Below are positions 35,478-43,965 of a stretch of 64,000 bases of DNA, piece by piece. A model generated the notes under the pieces. It was not told where the DNA came from. It searched no databases and was given only the letters and a program-made list of their open reading frames with translations. Every line of letters starts with the position of its first letter. Position 1 is the stretch's first letter. The stretch covers positions 1,550,001-1,614,000 of the forward strand of contig JADJLJ010000001.1 of NCBI GenBank assembly GCA_016710165.1, written 5' to 3'. Source of the stretch: Chitinophagaceae bacterium. Its GTDB lineage: Bacteria; Bacteroidota; Bacteroidia; Chitinophagales; Chitinophagaceae. The translations under genes and the position numbers were made by a program.

Positions 35478-36440
35478 TTGCTTTATTCATTTGTAAAAAT
35501 CATTGCAAGACTGGCCTTACCCATTTACTGCAGGGATATTGCCATTAACCGCAAAGAATATTTAAACCACAAAGGGCCTTTGCTGCTTGCCGTCAATCAT
35601 CCCAACTCCTTCCTGGATGCCATCATACTCTGCACCCTGTTTGATAAACCGGTTTACTCCCTTGCCCGGGGAGATGCATTCAAAAAGAAGATCTTTGCCC
35701 GGATACTGTACCTGTTCAAAATGTTCCCTGTTTACCGGGTGAGTGAAGGCGTGGAAAACCTGGAAGAAAATTATAAGACCTTCGAGCAGTGTAAAAATAT
35801 CTTTAAGCAAAATGGCATTGTTCTCATATTCAGTGAAGGGAGGTGCATCAATGAATGGCATTTAAGGCCGCTTAAAAAAGGTACGGCCCGGCTGGCCATC
35901 AGCAGCTGGATGGAGGGCATTGAACTGGAAGTGTTGCCGGTTGCCATCAATTACAGTTCTTTTAAGCGGTTTGGGAAAAATGTAAAATTGTTCTTTGGCG
36001 ATATGATCACAAAAGACCAGGTTGACTATACGAACAGCGACGGCATTGCCATCCGGCAGTTCAATGACATCTTACAATCCCAACTCCGGAAGCATGTTTA
36101 TGAAATAAAGCCACATGATCCGGCGACGCTCAGGCAGAAACTTTACATTCACCAGCCTTTTTGGAAGAAGGCCATCCTGCTGATCCCTGCTGTTGCGGGG
36201 TACTTTGTTCACGTTCCATTGTATGCAATGGTTAAATGGCTGGCCAATAAAATGAATAAAGAGCCGGGGCATTTTGATTCGAAAATTGTGGGGTTGCTTT
36301 TTATTATCTACCCGGTATTTTTATTGCTGCTGAGCTTTATTGTTTTTTTGTATACCGGGAACTGGTTATCCCTGCTGCTGTTGCTGCTCCTTCCTTTAAC
36401 TGCATGGGCGTATGTTCAGTTAAAAAAGCAGCTGGATTAA
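35478..36440 (+). CDS. 1-acyl-sn-glycerol-3-phosphate acyltransferase-like (PlsC family)
   Basis: A 320-residue membrane acyltransferase with the PlsC catalytic motifs: NHPNSFLDA (HX4D, about residue 40) and FSEG (motif III, about 119). Two membrane segments are near the C-terminus (about 231-250 and 272-310). The substrate may be lysophosphatidic acid or another glycerolipid. The only start giving a complete N-terminus is TTG at 35478; there is no in-frame ATG before the catalytic motif. It probably follows yqgE in an operon and ends before the palindrome at 36451. Confidence 0.85.
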   Translation: MLYSFVKIIARLALPIYCRDIAINRKEYLNHKGPLLLAVNHPNSFLDAIILCTLFDKPVYSLARGDAFKKKIFARILYLFKMFPVYRVSEGVENLEENYKTFEQCKNIFKQNGIVLIFSEGRCINEWHLRPLKKGTARLAISSWMEGIELEVLPVAINYSSFKRFGKNVKLFFGDMITKDQVDYTNSDGIAIRQFNDILQSQLRKHVYEIKPHDPATLRQKLYIHQPFWKKAILLIPAVAGYFVHVPLYAMVKWLANKMNKEPGHFDSKIVGLLFIIYPVFLLLLSFIVFLYTGNWLSLLLLLLLPLTAWAYVQLKKQLD

Positions 36441-36445
36441 CCCAA

Positions 36446-36482
36446 CTAAAAATGCCCATCCGCCAGCTGGCGGATGGGCATT
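36446..36482 (-). terminator. Perfect 32-bp palindrome, probable atpC terminator
   Basis: Sixteen bases (AATGCCCATCCGCCAG) followed directly by their exact reverse complement (36451-36482). On the minus strand it is followed by TTTTTAG, so it can end the atp transcript. The convergent acyltransferase transcript would also pass through it. Confidence 0.75.
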
Positions 36483-36503
36483 CCTTGAAACTGTTTTTTA
36501 CGG

Positions 36504-36755
36504 TTACTCTTCCACTGCTCCTTCTACCAGCACCGTAGTTTTGTTATTCAGCACTTCCACAAATCCACTCTTGATGGAGAAAGAAGCTGTTTGTGTTTTA
36601 TCCTTCAGGATCTTCAGCCGGCCTTCCTTTAACGCACTAACCATGGGAGCATGCCTGTCCAGCACTTCAAATAAGCCAGCAATGCCGGGCAACTGTACAC
36701 CGTACACATCGCCGCTGAATATCTTTTGTTCGGGAGTTAATATTTCTAAAGTCAT
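36504..36755 (-). CDS. atpC: F1 ATP synthase epsilon subunit (short form)
   Basis: The epsilon subunit of F1, which couples and regulates rotation. At 83 residues only the N-terminal beta-sandwich is present (MTLEILTPEQKIFSGDVYGV ... LPGIAGLFEVLDRHAPMVSAL); the C-terminal inhibitory helical domain of E. coli epsilon is absent, as in other Bacteroidota. ATG at 36755. It is downstream of atpD on the same strand, but separated from it by a four-helix-bundle gene and heptamer arrays. Confidence 0.95.
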   Translation of the reverse strand: MTLEILTPEQKIFSGDVYGVQLPGIAGLFEVLDRHAPMVSALKEGRLKILKDKTQTASFSIKSGFVEVLNNKTTVLVEGAVEE

Positions 36756-36760
36756 AATAG

Positions 36761-36788
36761 TATTCAGTATTTAGTATATAGAATTTAG
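36761..36788. repeat. Heptamer array left of the four-helix-bundle gene (TATTCAG family)
   Basis: TATTCAG, TATTTAG, TATATAG, AATTTAG in exact 7-bp phase, directly upstream of atpC. Confidence 0.8.
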
Positions 36789-36792
36789 ATTT

Positions 36793-37155
36793 TTATTCAC
36801 TTTTTAAAGAGTTGTAAAAAACTAAAATCATTTTATAAATCTGCAAAATTTCATCATTCAACTTATCCAATATCTCTTTCGTAATAAAATTAAATCTGAA
36901 TGATAGTTCTAGTTGTGTCTGTAATTCATTGCAAGAACCCATTGAAATCTCCAGAAAATATTTAAACTGTTTATTTGTTGCTCTGCCAGCTCCTTCCGAA
37001 ATATTGCTGGGAACCGAGACAGCACATCTGCGCAATTGCGAAATCAAGCCATATTTTTCTTCAGCGGGAAATACACTGGTTGTTTTGTAAATCATTTCAG
37101 CTAAATCAACTGACCTCTGCCAGATTCTTAATTCTCTGAAATTATGCAATCCCAT
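36793..37155 (-). CDS. Four-helix-bundle protein (23S rRNA intervening-sequence family)
   Basis: A 120-residue all-helical protein of the four helix bundle family first seen encoded in intervening sequences of 23S rRNA genes. Hallmarks: FRELRIWQRSVDLAEMIY near the N-terminus, the conserved SQLRRCAVSVPSNISEGAGR (about 43-62), and FKYFLEISMGSCNELQTQLE. No biochemical function is established. It is inserted between atpD and atpC, same strand, with TAYTNAG heptamer arrays on both sides (36761-36788, 37164-37192, 37220-37254), which suggests a mobile cassette. An inserted origin also explains why it interrupts an otherwise conserved gene pair. Confidence 0.9.
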   Translation of the reverse strand: MGLHNFRELRIWQRSVDLAEMIYKTTSVFPAEEKYGLISQLRRCAVSVPSNISEGAGRATNKQFKYFLEISMGSCNELQTQLELSFRFNFITKEILDKLNDEILQIYKMILVFYNSLKSE

Positions 37156-37163
37156 GTTGAGAG

Positions 37164-37254
37164 TATTTTAGTACTCAGTACTCAATATTTAGAAAATTAC
37201 TGGCGAGGCTTTGTCAGTGCTTAGTCTATATACTCAATACTTAGTACCAAATAC
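37164..37254. repeat. Inverted heptamer arrays right of the four-helix-bundle gene
   Basis: First array (37164-37192): TATTTTAG, TACTCAG, TACTCAA, TATTTAG, same orientation as the left array. Second (37220-37254): CTTAGTC, TATATAC, TCAATAC, TTAGTAC, CAAATAC; its reverse complement contains TACTAAG, TATTGAG, TATATAG, the same family inverted. Confidence 0.85.
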
Positions 37255-37261
37255 ACTGCCT

Positions 37262-38767
37262 TTACGCTTTCGCCGCTTCCATCAGTTTCTTACCTTTTTC
37301 AATTGCATCTTCCAGCGTTCCTACCAGGTTGAATGCGGCTTCCGGATATTCATCCACTTCCCCATCCATAATGGCATTGAAACCACGGATGGTATCTTCG
37401 ATCGGAACCAATACCCCTTTCAAACCGGTAAATTGCTCAGCCACAAAGAAAGGCTGACTTAAGAAACGCTGCACTTTGCGGGCCCTTGATACCACCAGTT
37501 TATCTTCGTCGCTCAATTCATCCAGGCCAAGGATGGCGATGATATCCTGCAATTCTTTATAACGTTGTAAGATCAGTTTAACACGGTTGGCGCAATTGTA
37601 ATGTTCATCACCAACGATCAGCGGGGTCAATATCCTTGAAGTAGAATCCAGTGGATCCACCGCAGGATAGATGCCCAGGTCAGCGATCTTACGGCTCAAT
37701 ACCGTGGTAGCATCCAGGTGAGCAAAAGTTGTTGCAGGAGCCGGATCGGTCAGGTCATCCGCAGGTACATAAACAGCCTGTACGGAAGTGATTGAACCGT
37801 TTTTAGTAGACGTGATCCTTTCCTGCATCAATCCCATCTCGGTTGCCAGTGTTGGCTGGTAGCCCACCGCCGAAGGCATACGGCCAAGCAGCGCCGATAC
37901 CTCAGAACCTGCCTGCGTGAAACGGAAGATATTATCTACGAAAAACAAAATGTCTTTTCCTTGTCCGGTCCCGTCTCCATCACGAAAATATTCTGCAATG
38001 GTCAAACCGCTTAAAGCCACACGGGCCCTTGCCCCGGGCGGTTCGTTCATCTGCCCGAAAACGAAGGTTGCTTTGGATTCTTTCAGCTCTTCCATATTTA
38101 CTGCACTCAGGTCCCATCCGCCTTCTTCCATGCTGTGTTTGAACTTATCTCCGTAATTCATGATACCCGCCTCGATCATCTCCCGCATCAGGTCATTACC
38201 TTCCCTGGTACGCTCTCCCACACCTGCAAATACCGAAACCCCGCTATATGCTTTCGCAATATTGTTGATCAACTCCTGGATCAATACGGTTTTGCCCACA
38301 CCGGCACCACCAAACAAACCGATCTTACCACCTTTTGCATAAGGTTCTATCAGGTCAATTACTTTGATACCGGTATATAATATCTCGTTCGCTGTACTGA
38401 GGTTCTCAAACATCGGTGGTTTGGCGTGAATGGGACGGCCATTAACCTTACTTACCTGTGGCAGACCATCAATAGCATCGCCGGTTACATTAAAGAGACG
38501 GCCTTTGATGGCATCGCCGGTTGGCATGGCAATGGGCTTCCCCGTATCAACCACAACAGTACCACGTACCAAACCCTCCGTTCCATCCATCGCAATGGTA
38601 CGAACACTGTCTTCACCCAGGTGCTGCTGCACTTCAAGCACCAATGTATCCCCGTTTTCACGTTTCAATTCAAGGGCGTTCAAAATTTCGGGCAGTTTAC
38701 TGTCACTGTCAAATTGTACGTCAACAACCGCACCGATTACTGATTTTATTTTACCTGTATTGGCCAT
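37262..38767 (-). CDS. atpD: F1 ATP synthase beta subunit
   Basis: The catalytic beta subunit of F1F0 ATP synthase. The 501 residues show the Walker A P-loop GGAGVGKTVLIQEL (about residue 160), GERTREGNDLMREM with the catalytic Glu, Walker B DILFFVDNIFRFTQAG and the ATPase signature PAVDPLDSTS. The ATG at 38767 gives the family N-terminus MANTGKIKSVIGAVVDVQF; an upstream in-frame ATG at 38809 falls over the -7 element. A TACCTTTG -7 box lies about 40 bases upstream. Other F1F0 genes are not in the window, so the operon is split, as is common in this phylum. Confidence 0.97.
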   Translation of the reverse strand: MANTGKIKSVIGAVVDVQFDSDSKLPEILNALELKRENGDTLVLEVQQHLGEDSVRTIAMDGTEGLVRGTVVVDTGKPIAMPTGDAIKGRLFNVTGDAIDGLPQVSKVNGRPIHAKPPMFENLSTANEILYTGIKVIDLIEPYAKGGKIGLFGGAGVGKTVLIQELINNIAKAYSGVSVFAGVGERTREGNDLMREMIEAGIMNYGDKFKHSMEEGGWDLSAVNMEELKESKATFVFGQMNEPPGARARVALSGLTIAEYFRDGDGTGQGKDILFFVDNIFRFTQAGSEVSALLGRMPSAVGYQPTLATEMGLMQERITSTKNGSITSVQAVYVPADDLTDPAPATTFAHLDATTVLSRKIADLGIYPAVDPLDSTSRILTPLIVGDEHYNCANRVKLILQRYKELQDIIAILGLDELSDEDKLVVSRARKVQRFLSQPFFVAEQFTGLKGVLVPIEDTIRGFNAIMDGEVDEYPEAAFNLVGTLEDAIEKGKKLMEAAKA

Positions 38768-38806
38768 AAATAATACTTTATTATAATGAAGTCTGATTTT
38801 GAGCGG

Positions 38807-38814
38807 CAAAGGTA
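38807..38814 (-). promoter_or_regulatory. Candidate -7 element of atpD
   Basis: TACCTTTG on the minus strand is an exact match to TAnnTTTG, 39 bases before the atpD ATG. A -33 TTTG at the usual distance is not evident; a TTTGAAATTTCAAA palindrome lies just upstream (about 38832-38845). Confidence 0.45.
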
Positions 38815-38962
38815 AGGGATAGAGTTTGAAATTTGAAATTTCAAATCACCGGTTTTTAAGCTTTCCGAAGAGGCAGAATTATCGTGAAATATTAGTCATA
38901 TACAATATATCGGCCTGCATTCGTTAATACAGAAAATGCTTAGTTTCATTTAAAATTCACGT

Positions 38963-40099
38963 ATGGTCCCCCGGCTTAAGAAATTCTTCCGGATCGCTTT
39001 CATCAGTGCCAATGTAGTTGCCATAGTGCTCTACCTGCTGGCGTGCCTGGTACCGTTTGTAAATTCCGGGAAGTCGTGGTTCATAGCCATGCTGGGACTC
39101 CTGTTCCCATTGCTGTTCATTGCAATAGCGGGGTTCCTGTTATACTGGATATTCCGCAGGTCAAAATGGGCATTTGCATGCGTGGCTGCTTTGTTGATCG
39201 GCTGGAAACAGGTTTCCGTAATGTTCAGTTTCCACCTTCCGGAAAAATTCAATGAGGTTAAATCACCGGGATCTATACGGGTACTTACATGGAATTTATC
39301 GGGTTGGGGGCAGTCAAATGCATCCGATAAAATAAAATCAAATAATAAGGACCAGATGCTGGACCTGGTAAAGAGGTCAAATGCCGATATCCTATGCTTT
39401 GAGGAATACATATACTTCCAGGATAAGAAATTACAGGATTCCATTATTCCGGCATTAAGAGAAAGTGGTTACCAATACAGTTATTTTGTGGGAACCCGGT
39501 TTTATGAACGGATATATAGGTCAACCAGGCTGATCACTACCATCATCATTTCCAAATACCCGATCACAGATACGTCCCATTTTTTTTATACTGATGAGCA
39601 ACTGGTTGAACCACTGATCCAGGCTGATATAAAGATCAGGGATCAAACCGTAAGGGTTTTTACCACCCACCTTGAATCGGTACGCTTTGAGCGCACGGAT
39701 TTCCAGGCTTTGTATAATCTGAAAAAACCGGTTGAAGCAAGCCTGGGTTCATCAAAACTCATTGCCTACAAACTAAGGAATGCGTACATATCCCGGGCTT
39801 CGCAGGCGGAGGTGCTGAATAAGAAGATCAAAGAAAGCCCCCACCCGGTGATTGTTTGCGGCGACTTCAACGATGTACCCAATTCCTATACCTATTTCAC
39901 CGTTAAAGGAGACTTACAGGATGCCTTTTTAGAAAAAGGTTCGGGATTTGGCCGGACACTCCGCATGCTTTCGCCTACCCTCAGAATTGATTATATACTG
40001 GCTGATCAGAGATTTAAGGTGACCCAATATCACAAGATCGAAGTGCCATACTCAGATCATTACCCCATTCTTGCCGACCTTGAATTTGCCAAAGACTAA
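38963..40099 (+). CDS. Membrane-anchored endonuclease/exonuclease/phosphatase-family protein
   Basis: A 378-residue protein with three N-terminal membrane segments (about 11-31, 40-66, 68-87) followed by an EEP domain facing the periplasm. EEP motifs: VLTWNLSGWG (metal-binding Asn), CFEEY (catalytic Glu), TTHLES, CGDFNDVPNSYTY, and terminal SDHYPILADLEF with the catalytic Asp-His. The fold covers nucleases, phosphatases and sphingomyelinases; the true substrate is unknown. ATG at 38963. The stop overlaps the glpF stop by 4 bases in convergent orientation. Confidence 0.9.
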   Translation: MVPRLKKFFRIAFISANVVAIVLYLLACLVPFVNSGKSWFIAMLGLLFPLLFIAIAGFLLYWIFRRSKWAFACVAALLIGWKQVSVMFSFHLPEKFNEVKSPGSIRVLTWNLSGWGQSNASDKIKSNNKDQMLDLVKRSNADILCFEEYIYFQDKKLQDSIIPALRESGYQYSYFVGTRFYERIYRSTRLITTIIISKYPITDTSHFFYTDEQLVEPLIQADIKIRDQTVRVFTTHLESVRFERTDFQALYNLKKPVEASLGSSKLIAYKLRNAYISRASQAEVLNKKIKESPHPVIVCGDFNDVPNSYTYFTVKGDLQDAFLEKGSGFGRTLRMLSPTLRIDYILADQRFKVTQYHKIEVPYSDHYPILADLEFAKD

Positions 40100-40803
40100 G
40101 GGATGTTCTTAAAAACCAGTGCAGCCAGTAACCCCCCGATCAACGGGCCCGCAACAGGAACCCAGCTGTATGACCAATCACTGTTTCTTTTATCTTTTAT
40201 TGGTAAAATGAAGTGCATGATACGTGGGCCCAGGTCCCTCGCCGGGTTGATGGCATAACCCGTCGGTCCTCCCAAACTGAGGCCGATACCCAAAACCAAT
40301 AAAGCAACCGGCAATGCATCCAGTGAACCCAATTTAACATCCGCCCCGGTTATAAAAAAGATCCCGAATACCAGGGCAAATGTGCCGATGATCTCCGTGA
40401 CCAGGTTAAACGCTGTATTCCTGATCGCCGGGCCGGTGCAGAAAACGGCCAGTTTGGCATCGGCATCGGTTGTTTCATCAAAATGTTTTTTGTAGGCAAG
40501 CCAAACCAAAAGGGCGCCTGTCATGGCACCGGCAAACTGGCCGGCCATGAACAACGGAACGTGGGCCCAGTCGAATTTTCCTGCAGCCGCAAGGGCAATG
40601 GATACAGCAGGGTTCAAATGAGCACCGCTTTGTGCGGCCGATACATAAACGCCTACAAACACAGCCATGGACCATCCGAACGTGATGACGATCCATCCGC
40701 CGTTATTGCCCTTGGTTTTATTCAATACCACATTCGCCACCACGCCATCGCCTAATAAAATCAAAAAGGCAGTTCCAATAAGTTCGAAAAGGAAATTATT
40801 CAT
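40096..40803 (-). CDS. glpF: Glycerol uptake facilitator (MIP/aquaporin family)
   Basis: An MIP-family channel of 235 residues with six membrane segments. The two pore motifs are intact: NPAVSIALA (about residue 63) and NPARDLGPR (about 189). The Asp following NPAR is typical of glyceroporins, and the neighbouring glpK supports glycerol transport. It is downstream of glpK (58-base gap), so a glpK-glpF operon is inferred. ATG at 40803. Confidence 0.94.
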   Translation of the reverse strand: MNNFLFELIGTAFLILLGDGVVANVVLNKTKGNNGGWIVITFGWSMAVFVGVYVSAAQSGAHLNPAVSIALAAAGKFDWAHVPLFMAGQFAGAMTGALLVWLAYKKHFDETTDADAKLAVFCTGPAIRNTAFNLVTEIIGTFALVFGIFFITGADVKLGSLDALPVALLVLGIGLSLGGPTGYAINPARDLGPRIMHFILPIKDKRNSDWSYSWVPVAGPLIGGLLAALVFKNIP

Positions 40804-40861
40804 ACGCAGTAATTTACTCAGGAAAAATAGTGTTTTTAATAAATCGTTTTTCTATTACCGG

Positions 40862-42358
40862 TCATTTATCATCCGCCCAGGCAATAGCCGACCTGACAGC
40901 CCGGTGCCATCCCTTGTGAAGGGTTGTTCTTGCTTCTTCCTGCATGTTGGGTTCAAAACAGATAGCAGGCTTCCATTGCTTCTCTATCTGATCAATATTG
41001 TCCCAAAAACCCACCGCAAGCCCGGCAAGGTATGCAGCGCCCAAAGCGGTTGTTTCCGTTATTTCGGGGCGAACAACTTTTGTATTTAATATATCTGCCT
41101 GGAACTGCATCAGCAGATCATTTGCTGTAGCGCCGCCGTCCACCCTCAGTTCTTTGATGGATATGCCGGAGTCGGCTTCCATGGCTTTTAATACATCCAT
41201 TGTCTGGTAGGCAATGCTTTCTAAAGATGCCCGGGCAATATGCGCTGCCGATGTACCCCTTGTTATGCCAACCATGGTTCCCTTTGCATACTGGTTCCAG
41301 TGTGGCGCTCCCAAACCGGCAAAGGCAGGCACCATATAAACGCCGTCAGCGGATCCTACCGAAGCAGCCAATGCTTCTACATCCTTTGAATTTTTGATAA
41401 TACCTAATCCGTCCCGCAACCATTGCACAACGGCCCCGGCTATAAAGACACTGCCTTCCAAAGCATAGTGGGTCATACCATTTACTTTCCAGGCCACGGT
41501 TGTGAGCAGGTTATTATTGGATACAACCGGTTTTCCGCCGGTGTTCATCAGCATAAAGCAACCGGTGCCATACGTGTTTTTAACCATGCCCTGCTGCGTA
41601 CACATTTGCCCAAACAATGCTGCCTGCTGATCGCCGGCTATGCCGGCAATGGGAATATTGTGTGCAGTAAGAATGTTTTGTGTGGTACCATACACTTCGC
41701 TGCTGCTTCTTATCAGGGGCAGCATGTTACCGGGTATATCAAATATCTTTTCCAGTTCCCCATCCCATTGCAGCGTATGAATATTACACAGCATGGTACG
41801 GGATGCATTGGAAACATCGGTTACATGGATCTGTCCCCTGGTCAGATTCCAGATCAGCCAGCTGTCTATCGTCCCGAAACACAATTCACCTTTCTGCGCT
41901 TTTTCCCTAGCGCCTTTCACATTGTCCAGTATCCATTTTATTTTGGTGGCAGAAAAATATGCATCCACGATCAACCCTGTTTTTTCCCGGATGACCTTGT
42001 CCAGGCCCTTTGCTTTCAGTTCATCACAAAATGATGCGGTTCTCCTGTCCTGCCATACGATGGCATTATAAATGGGCTTACCCGTTGTCCTTTCCCAAAC
42101 CACGGTTGTTTCCCGCTGATTCGTGATACCGATCGCTGCAATATTTTCAGGTTGCAGCCCTGCCTTGGTAATGGCTTCTGCTGCCACTCCCAATTGTGTA
42201 CTCCATATTTCATTGGCATCATGCTCCACCCATCCGGGTTTTGGGAACAGCTGTGTGAACTCTTTTTGGGCAATGGAAATAATGGAACCCTGCTTATCAA
42301 AGATGATGGCCCTGCTGCTTGTTGTACCCTGGTCAAGAGAAAGGATGTATTGATCCAT
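40862..42358 (-). CDS. glpK: Glycerol kinase
   Basis: The FGGY-family kinase that phosphorylates glycerol to sn-glycerol 3-phosphate, trapping it after facilitated entry. The 498 residues show the N-terminal LDQGTTSSRAIIFD, NQRETTVVW, IYNAIVWQDRRT and the C-terminal ATP-binding MKALRVDGG-like region (KELRVDGGATANDLLMQF) with LGAAYLAGLAVGFW. The ATG at 42358 gives the family start MDQYILSLDQG; the frame's earlier ATG at 42412 adds 18 unrelated residues. Confidence 0.97.
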   Translation of the reverse strand: MDQYILSLDQGTTSSRAIIFDKQGSIISIAQKEFTQLFPKPGWVEHDANEIWSTQLGVAAEAITKAGLQPENIAAIGITNQRETTVVWERTTGKPIYNAIVWQDRRTASFCDELKAKGLDKVIREKTGLIVDAYFSATKIKWILDNVKGAREKAQKGELCFGTIDSWLIWNLTRGQIHVTDVSNASRTMLCNIHTLQWDGELEKIFDIPGNMLPLIRSSSEVYGTTQNILTAHNIPIAGIAGDQQAALFGQMCTQQGMVKNTYGTGCFMLMNTGGKPVVSNNNLLTTVAWKVNGMTHYALEGSVFIAGAVVQWLRDGLGIIKNSKDVEALAASVGSADGVYMVPAFAGLGAPHWNQYAKGTMVGITRGTSAAHIARASLESIAYQTMDVLKAMEADSGISIKELRVDGGATANDLLMQFQADILNTKVVRPEITETTALGAAYLAGLAVGFWDNIDQIEKQWKPAICFEPNMQEEARTTLHKGWHRAVRSAIAWADDK

Positions 42359-42430
42359 GTTGAAGTTATTTGTTTCAAGATAATTGAAATTTAGTAAAGG
42401 CAGGATTTCCACCGCACCGGAATGACAATA

Positions 42431-42457
42431 AAAAAGCTGCAGGTAAGAACCTGCAGC
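42431..42457 (-). terminator. Terminator of the DUF-like gene at 42480
   Basis: GCTGCAGGT and ACCTGCAGC form a perfect 9-bp stem with a 4-base loop. On the minus strand it is followed by TTTTTATT. Confidence 0.8.
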
Positions 42458-42479
42458 CTGTCTATAATAAAACTAAAGA

Positions 42480-43349
42480 TCATCCTCTTTTGCCTTTTCC
42501 CCTTTTAATGGCTTTCCCGGCCGGGCGGCCACCCCTTGGGCCTGTTATTACAGTACGTTTTGTACGGGTAACCCGGTAATTGTTACGGGCAACCGTGGTC
42601 CTTGTTCTTACGGTAACCGAGGTAACACGGTGCGGGGAATAAACCCGGTGTGCCACAACAACCCGGTGCGTACGTACCACGGCACAATGCCGGTGATAGT
42701 GCATACGCAACGGATGGTACACATGCCACCTGAGCGGACGCCATGGTCTCCACCAACCCGGGTAATGACGCCACCTCCATGGAGAAACCCAGGGAACATA
42801 AGCAGGACGGTAAACAAACCGAACGCTGGGCCAGAAGAATACATTCACCACAATGCGATAGGGCTCATGCATGTAAAAAGCAGCGGGACCATTTCCCCGA
42901 CCACCGGCATCCTCCTCCACTTCATCTCCTTCATCAGATGCTTCCACAATTACCTGCTCTCCATAAATATCCTCATCGCCGATTATTTGCAGAACGGCTG
43001 TAGTATCACCTGTTTTTTCCAGTTCTATGACTGCGATATCCTGGTTCTCGGTTTCGGAAACAGCTACCTGTAAAATAAAGGCATGCACATCCTTATCAGC
43101 CTTGTCAATGACCCGGATGTAGTCCACTTCCCCATCCCCGTTGAGGTCAAGGTTGTTTACATTTTTGTCCTTTGCATTAATGAGTTTTTCAAATTCTTCC
43201 GGGGATGAAGCCTGTCTGAACATTTCCAAAGCCCCCTGGAGGCTGAAGTGATCGCCGGGCAACCCGGTTGAATCCTGTTGTGCCCCAGCGCTGAAAGATG
43301 CAGCCGTTAAACACATGATACTTAAAAGCAGCTGTTTTAATTTTTTCAT
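42480..43349 (-). CDS. Secreted hypothetical with acidic middle and Arg/His/Trp-rich tail
   Basis: A 289-residue exported protein of a Bacteroidota hypothetical family. A signal peptide (MKKLKQLLLSIMCLTAASFSAGA) is followed by an alpha/beta region with LDLNGDGEVDYIRVID (EF-hand-like Asp-rich loop, about 70-85), a Glu/Asp cluster (about 138-150, EASDEGDEVEEDAGG) and a tail from about 180 rich in Arg, His, Tyr and Trp, ending GGRPAGKAIKRGKGKRG. Charge separation is extreme. The tail might bind acidic envelope polymers or metals, but this is inference. The ATG at 43349 fits the signal peptide. It is transcribed divergently from the metal-uptake locus. Confidence 0.75.
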   Translation of the reverse strand: MKKLKQLLLSIMCLTAASFSAGAQQDSTGLPGDHFSLQGALEMFRQASSPEEFEKLINAKDKNVNNLDLNGDGEVDYIRVIDKADKDVHAFILQVAVSETENQDIAVIELEKTGDTTAVLQIIGDEDIYGEQVIVEASDEGDEVEEDAGGRGNGPAAFYMHEPYRIVVNVFFWPSVRFVYRPAYVPWVSPWRWRHYPGWWRPWRPLRWHVYHPLRMHYHRHCAVVRTHRVVVAHRVYSPHRVTSVTVRTRTTVARNNYRVTRTKRTVITGPRGGRPAGKAIKRGKGKRG

Positions 43350-43487
43350 ATAAATGATTTTTTGTCGGGTTTTGACTGCACTGATTATGCAAGGTTTAGT
43401 CCCCCCGTTTTTTTTCCGCATTTACAGCACAAATCCATTAAAGCCCTGTAAAACAATCAGCCGGATCAAATTTATACTTTAAAATAG

Positions 43488-43518
43488 TTTGATTTGCTGG
43501 TTGATAACCGTATATTTG
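43488..43518 (+). promoter_or_regulatory. Bacteroidota promoter of the TonB receptor locus
   Basis: TTTG (43488-43491), a 19-base spacer and TATATTTG (43511-43518), an exact match to the TTTG-N19-TAnnTTTG consensus. It is the clearest promoter in the window. Confidence 0.75.
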
Positions 43519-43533
43519 CAACATTGTAGCAAA
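43515..43533. promoter_or_regulatory. Palindromic operator overlapping the -7 element
   Basis: TTTGCAACATTGTAGCAAA, a 19-bp inverted repeat with one mismatch (TTTGCAACA / T / TGTAGCAAA), overlapping the -7 box and start site. Position and shape suggest a metal-responsive repressor site of the Fur/Zur kind. Confidence 0.5.
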
Positions 43534-43542
43534 AATTAAATT

Positions 43543-43878
43543 TTGTCCAAACAGCCCGTTATAAGAAAAATTGTTGCCGCCCTAATGCTGCTGGTCTTTT
43601 CATTCAGCATTACCCCAACCATTCTTTTGCACAACTGGTTTACCAATCATACGGACTCGGTAAAAAAACCGGATGATAAGAACCAGGAGCAGGTAGCTGC
43701 CAAACGATTCTATTGCCATTGCGATAATATTGTAGCTGAATCACCCTTTACCCGGGCCGACAGCCATGTTGTACCGGTACCTGAAAAAACATTTCCCGGT
43801 AAGCAGGTCAACCGCGTTGTTCATCCTGCCGCTGTCCCACGGCTATATTTCTCTTTGCGTGCTCCTCCTGCAGCTTAA
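43543..43878 (+). CDS. Small exported protein with CHC motif, upstream of a TonB receptor
   Basis: A 111-residue protein. The frame opens at TTG 43543, two codons after a stop; a first ATG comes 15 codons later and would truncate the signal-like segment (KIVAALMLLVFSFSITPTIL). The mature part is polar, with YCHCDN (about residue 65) as a candidate metal ligand cluster, and a Pro-rich tail. I recognise no family. It lies between the clear promoter and the receptor gene and probably shares their transcript. Confidence 0.6.
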   Translation: MSKQPVIRKIVAALMLLVFSFSITPTILLHNWFTNHTDSVKKPDDKNQEQVAAKRFYCHCDNIVAESPFTRADSHVVPVPEKTFPGKQVNRVVHPAAVPRLYFSLRAPPAA

Positions 43879-43965
43879 TTATTATTCAGAAACCGGCTAT
43901 TTTCTTTCATGCAGAACATGAAATACCCTGTAGCCTGATTATCGGACAATCATTAAACTCAGATT

